A stretch of 6,968 bases of DNA, from positions 1 through 6,968 of the forward strand of contig QMMV01000109.1 of NCBI GenBank assembly GCA_003647435.1. Direction: 5' to 3'. This DNA is from Deltaproteobacteria bacterium. GTDB taxonomy: Bacteria > Desulfobacterota > Desulfobacteria > Desulfobacterales > C00003060. The translations under genes were made by a program, and so were the position numbers. The notes beneath the pieces are model-generated. The model did not search any database and was not told the DNA's origin. It worked only from the letters and a program-made list of their open reading frames with translations. This document shows, piece after piece, positions 5,517 to 6,968 of this stretch. Positions within the stretch are counted from its first letter, which is position 1; each line of letters opens with the position of its first letter.

Positions 5517-6598
5517 TGCCATATCTGTGGTTTTACCCAGAAACGGTCCGGATGGGAGATCCTGACATAGTGATCGCCCGGCCTAAGTATGCGCCAGGCC
5601 GACCGGGGCCATTCCGGCCTTTCCCCTTTGCCAAAATACCCTAAGCTCGGGACCATATTGATGTTCGGGCTCCACTCTAAAAGCCAATTGCGAGCGAGGG
5701 ATTTCTCAATAGTGAACGCGGGAGGCTCGCTGAGCACACCCAGGGAGCGGAGCCGGACATATGCCTTTCCCACCGATTGAAAGGCAATATGCCTGCTCAC
5801 GATCTGCAAAGGGTGCCTGCCGGAATGCTTGTTCTTGAAAATTTGATAGGATTCTTCCATCATTTTTTTCTTCCTGTCGTCACAATCCCGCCCGCATTGA
5901 TTGTATTGATGGCCTGCCCTGGCAGAGGGCAGGATATAGAGTTGATACCCGCCCTTTTGCAGACGCAAGAAAAGGTCCGTGTCTTCATAATAGACGAAAA
6001 AATCAGGATCGAAAAGGCCGCCGACCTTTTCCAGGGCGCTTCTGCGGAGCAATACGTGGCCGCCGCACAGGCTTTTCTGCCGTACAGGCCTGACGCTTCT
6101 CCAGAGGCGTATGGCGTCGCGGCGCCACCAGAGGCTGTGCCACCAGGTATAACGGGATAGAGGGTGACATCGGGACAGCACGTTATCGCACCAGGGGCCA
6201 GGGGTTGGATTGGGAGGGATGAAAAAATGGGCCTCATCGTCCCAGAACACCCGGGGGCTGACTGCACCCACATCTGGATGGGCAAGCAGGAAGTTGAGAA
6301 GTTTCTCCAAAGCGTCCGGATAGAGATAGGCGTCCGGATTTAACAGAAGGACCCACTCCCCTGTGGTCTGGGCATAGGCCTGATTGCAGGCTTTGGCAAA
6401 ACCAAGGTTCCTGTCATTGATGATCAGATGGCACGTGCCGGGCAGATGGGTCTTGAGCCACTCGTGTTCCTCGGGGTCCGGCGTGTTGTCCACCACCCAG
6501 ATACTGCATTCGACGTCTTGCCCCGGAGGCAGGAGGGACTTGACGGCCCGCAGGGCCAAACGGCAGGAGTAATAGTTAACTATAATGGCTGAGATCAT
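5486..6598 (-). CDS. Family 2 glycosyltransferase (WbbL/rhamnosyltransferase-like) with Trp-rich C-terminal module
   Basis: This 370-residue GT-A fold enzyme transfers a sugar from a nucleotide-sugar donor to a growing glycan on the cytoplasmic face of the inner membrane. Motifs in order are ISAIIVNYYS (2-11), IWVVDNTPDP (33-42), NDRNLGFAKACNQ (61-73) and the metal and nucleotide site LLLNPDAYL (84-92). Further on are GAVSPRV (111-117), CGGHVLLRRSALEKVGG (178-194) and FDPDFFVYYEDTDLFLRL (196-213), with the acceptor-side ED. This is the COG1216-type arrangement seen in O-antigen and EPS rhamnosyltransferases, but the sugar is not determinable. There is no transmembrane segment. Residues 293-362 are an extra module with seven tryptophans, and the last eight residues come from the heptamer repeat. 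The ATG overlaps the methyltransferase stop (ATGA, 6598-6595), indicating translational coupling. Confidence 0.9.
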   Translation of the reverse strand: MISAIIVNYYSCRLALRAVKSLLPPGQDVECSIWVVDNTPDPEEHEWLKTHLPGTCHLIINDRNLGFAKACNQAYAQTTGEWVLLLNPDAYLYPDALEKLLNFLLAHPDVGAVSPRVFWDDEAHFFIPPNPTPGPWCDNVLSRCHPLSRYTWWHSLWWRRDAIRLWRSVRPVRQKSLCGGHVLLRRSALEKVGGLFDPDFFVYYEDTDLFLRLQKGGYQLYILPSARAGHQYNQCGRDCDDRKKKMMEESYQIFKNKHSGRHPLQIVSRHIAFQSVGKAYVRLRSLGVLSEPPAFTIEKSLARNWLLEWSPNINMVPSLGYFGKGERPEWPRSAWRILRPGDHYVRISHPDRFWVKPQIWHWKLGMEIRN

Positions 6599-6968
6599 TG
6601 GGCCAGTATGTAAAAGCCGAGGGCCTCAAGGTCATCAGGGGCGACTTCAAATCCCAGATCACCAAGGTGCATGAAGCGGTCCTTCGCGGAGCCTACAAAG
6701 GGGCCGTGCTGTGTCTCTATCCTTATGACATGCCAGCCACAAGCAGTCAATAAGTCAATAATGCTCTTGCGGGTAAAGAATCTCAAATGACTGATACAGA
6801 GGAGTCCCGCGGGTATGTAATCCCAATGCCCGGCAAGGAGATCATCAATGATGGACCAGTGTCCCACATTGGGTACGGAAAGCAGGAGAAGCCCGGCCGG
6901 CCGAAGGTGCTTTTTGAGTATATGCAGCAGGGCATAGGGATCTTCAAGGTGTTCCAAGAGATCATTAC
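6595..6968 (-). CDS. Class I SAM-dependent methyltransferase, C-terminal part (runs off the window)
   Basis: Only the last 123 or so codons are present; the frame continues open through the window edge, and the TTG at 6957 is an internal Leu. The visible part begins NDLLEHLEDPYALLHIL, matching the post-motif-II 'D.LEHL.DP...L' of Methyltransf_11/23 enzymes. It continues with LRPAGLLLLSVPNVGHW, the strand and loop carrying the post-methyl-transfer 'l.pgG.l.lsvPN' pattern, and then SHLRFFTRKSIIDLLTACGW. The SAM-binding GxGxG motif lies outside the window. Enzymes of this type in glycan clusters often methylate a sugar hydroxyl or a terminal residue to cap chains, but the substrate here is unknown. 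It is upstream of, and overlaps by 4 bases, the glycosyltransferase, making it the first visible gene of the minus-strand operon; the promoter is outside the window. Confidence 0.85.
   Translation of the reverse strand, partial: NDLLEHLEDPYALLHILKKHLRPAGLLLLSVPNVGHWSIIDDLLAGHWDYIPAGLLCISHLRFFTRKSIIDLLTACGWHVIRIETQHGPFVGSAKDRFMHLGDLGFEVAPDDLEALGFYILAQ

Noticed and set aside
5074..6160. Plus-strand open frames within the glycosyltransferase and acyltransferase genes
   Set aside because: They are opposite-strand shadows of well-supported genes, without motifs or ribosome sites.

Overview
The window looks like part of a Gram-negative, probably deltaproteobacterial (Desulfobacterota-like) chromosome. 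The evidence is a typical lipobox lipoprotein, a periplasm-directed parvulin-type foldase, a signal-peptide-bearing secreted protein of a type I associate with that lineage, strong GGAGG ribosome sites and a glycan-synthesis gene cluster. The taxonomic guess is inference from protein style only, and base composition is moderate. There are no rRNA or tRNA genes, no CRISPR array and no insertion sequence.

The left half (1-3500, plus strand) is an envelope/secretion block. It starts with a 5'-truncated secreted protein with a CAP (SCP-like) domain and a C-terminal SdrD-B-like domain carrying an EF-hand-type calcium loop. Three bases later comes a PpiC/SurA-type peptidyl-prolyl isomerase, which overlaps by 4 bases (ATGA) with a small lipoprotein. 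These three genes look like one transcript. After them lies a 228-base gene-free stretch (2130-2357) and then a 380-residue secreted protein of unknown function, followed by a strong intrinsic terminator at 3550-3591.

The 2130-2357 stretch is the most unusual part of the window. Bases 2143-2232 can fold into an 11-bp closing helix, an internal 9-bp (+3) helix and an 8-bp pseudoknot. A perfect Shine-Dalgarno sequence follows with no usable start codon behind it, then a vestigial signal-peptide-like start, then a run of ten A's. Past that run, one reading frame stays open into the secreted-protein gene. I do not recognise the RNA.

The right half (3627-6968, minus strand, transcribed right to left and converging on the terminator) is a tight glycan-modification operon. 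In transcription order it holds a SAM-dependent methyltransferase (truncated at the window edge), a family-2 glycosyltransferase with a tryptophan-rich C-terminal module, a GNAT-type acyltransferase and a PIG-L/LmbE-type deacetylase. A tandem heptamer repeat bounded by short inverted arms covers the glycosyltransferase stop codon and the start region of the acyltransferase. The pairing of deacetylase and acyltransferase suggests that an N-acetyl sugar is deacetylated and then re-acylated, within a cell-surface polysaccharide or glycoconjugate pathway.
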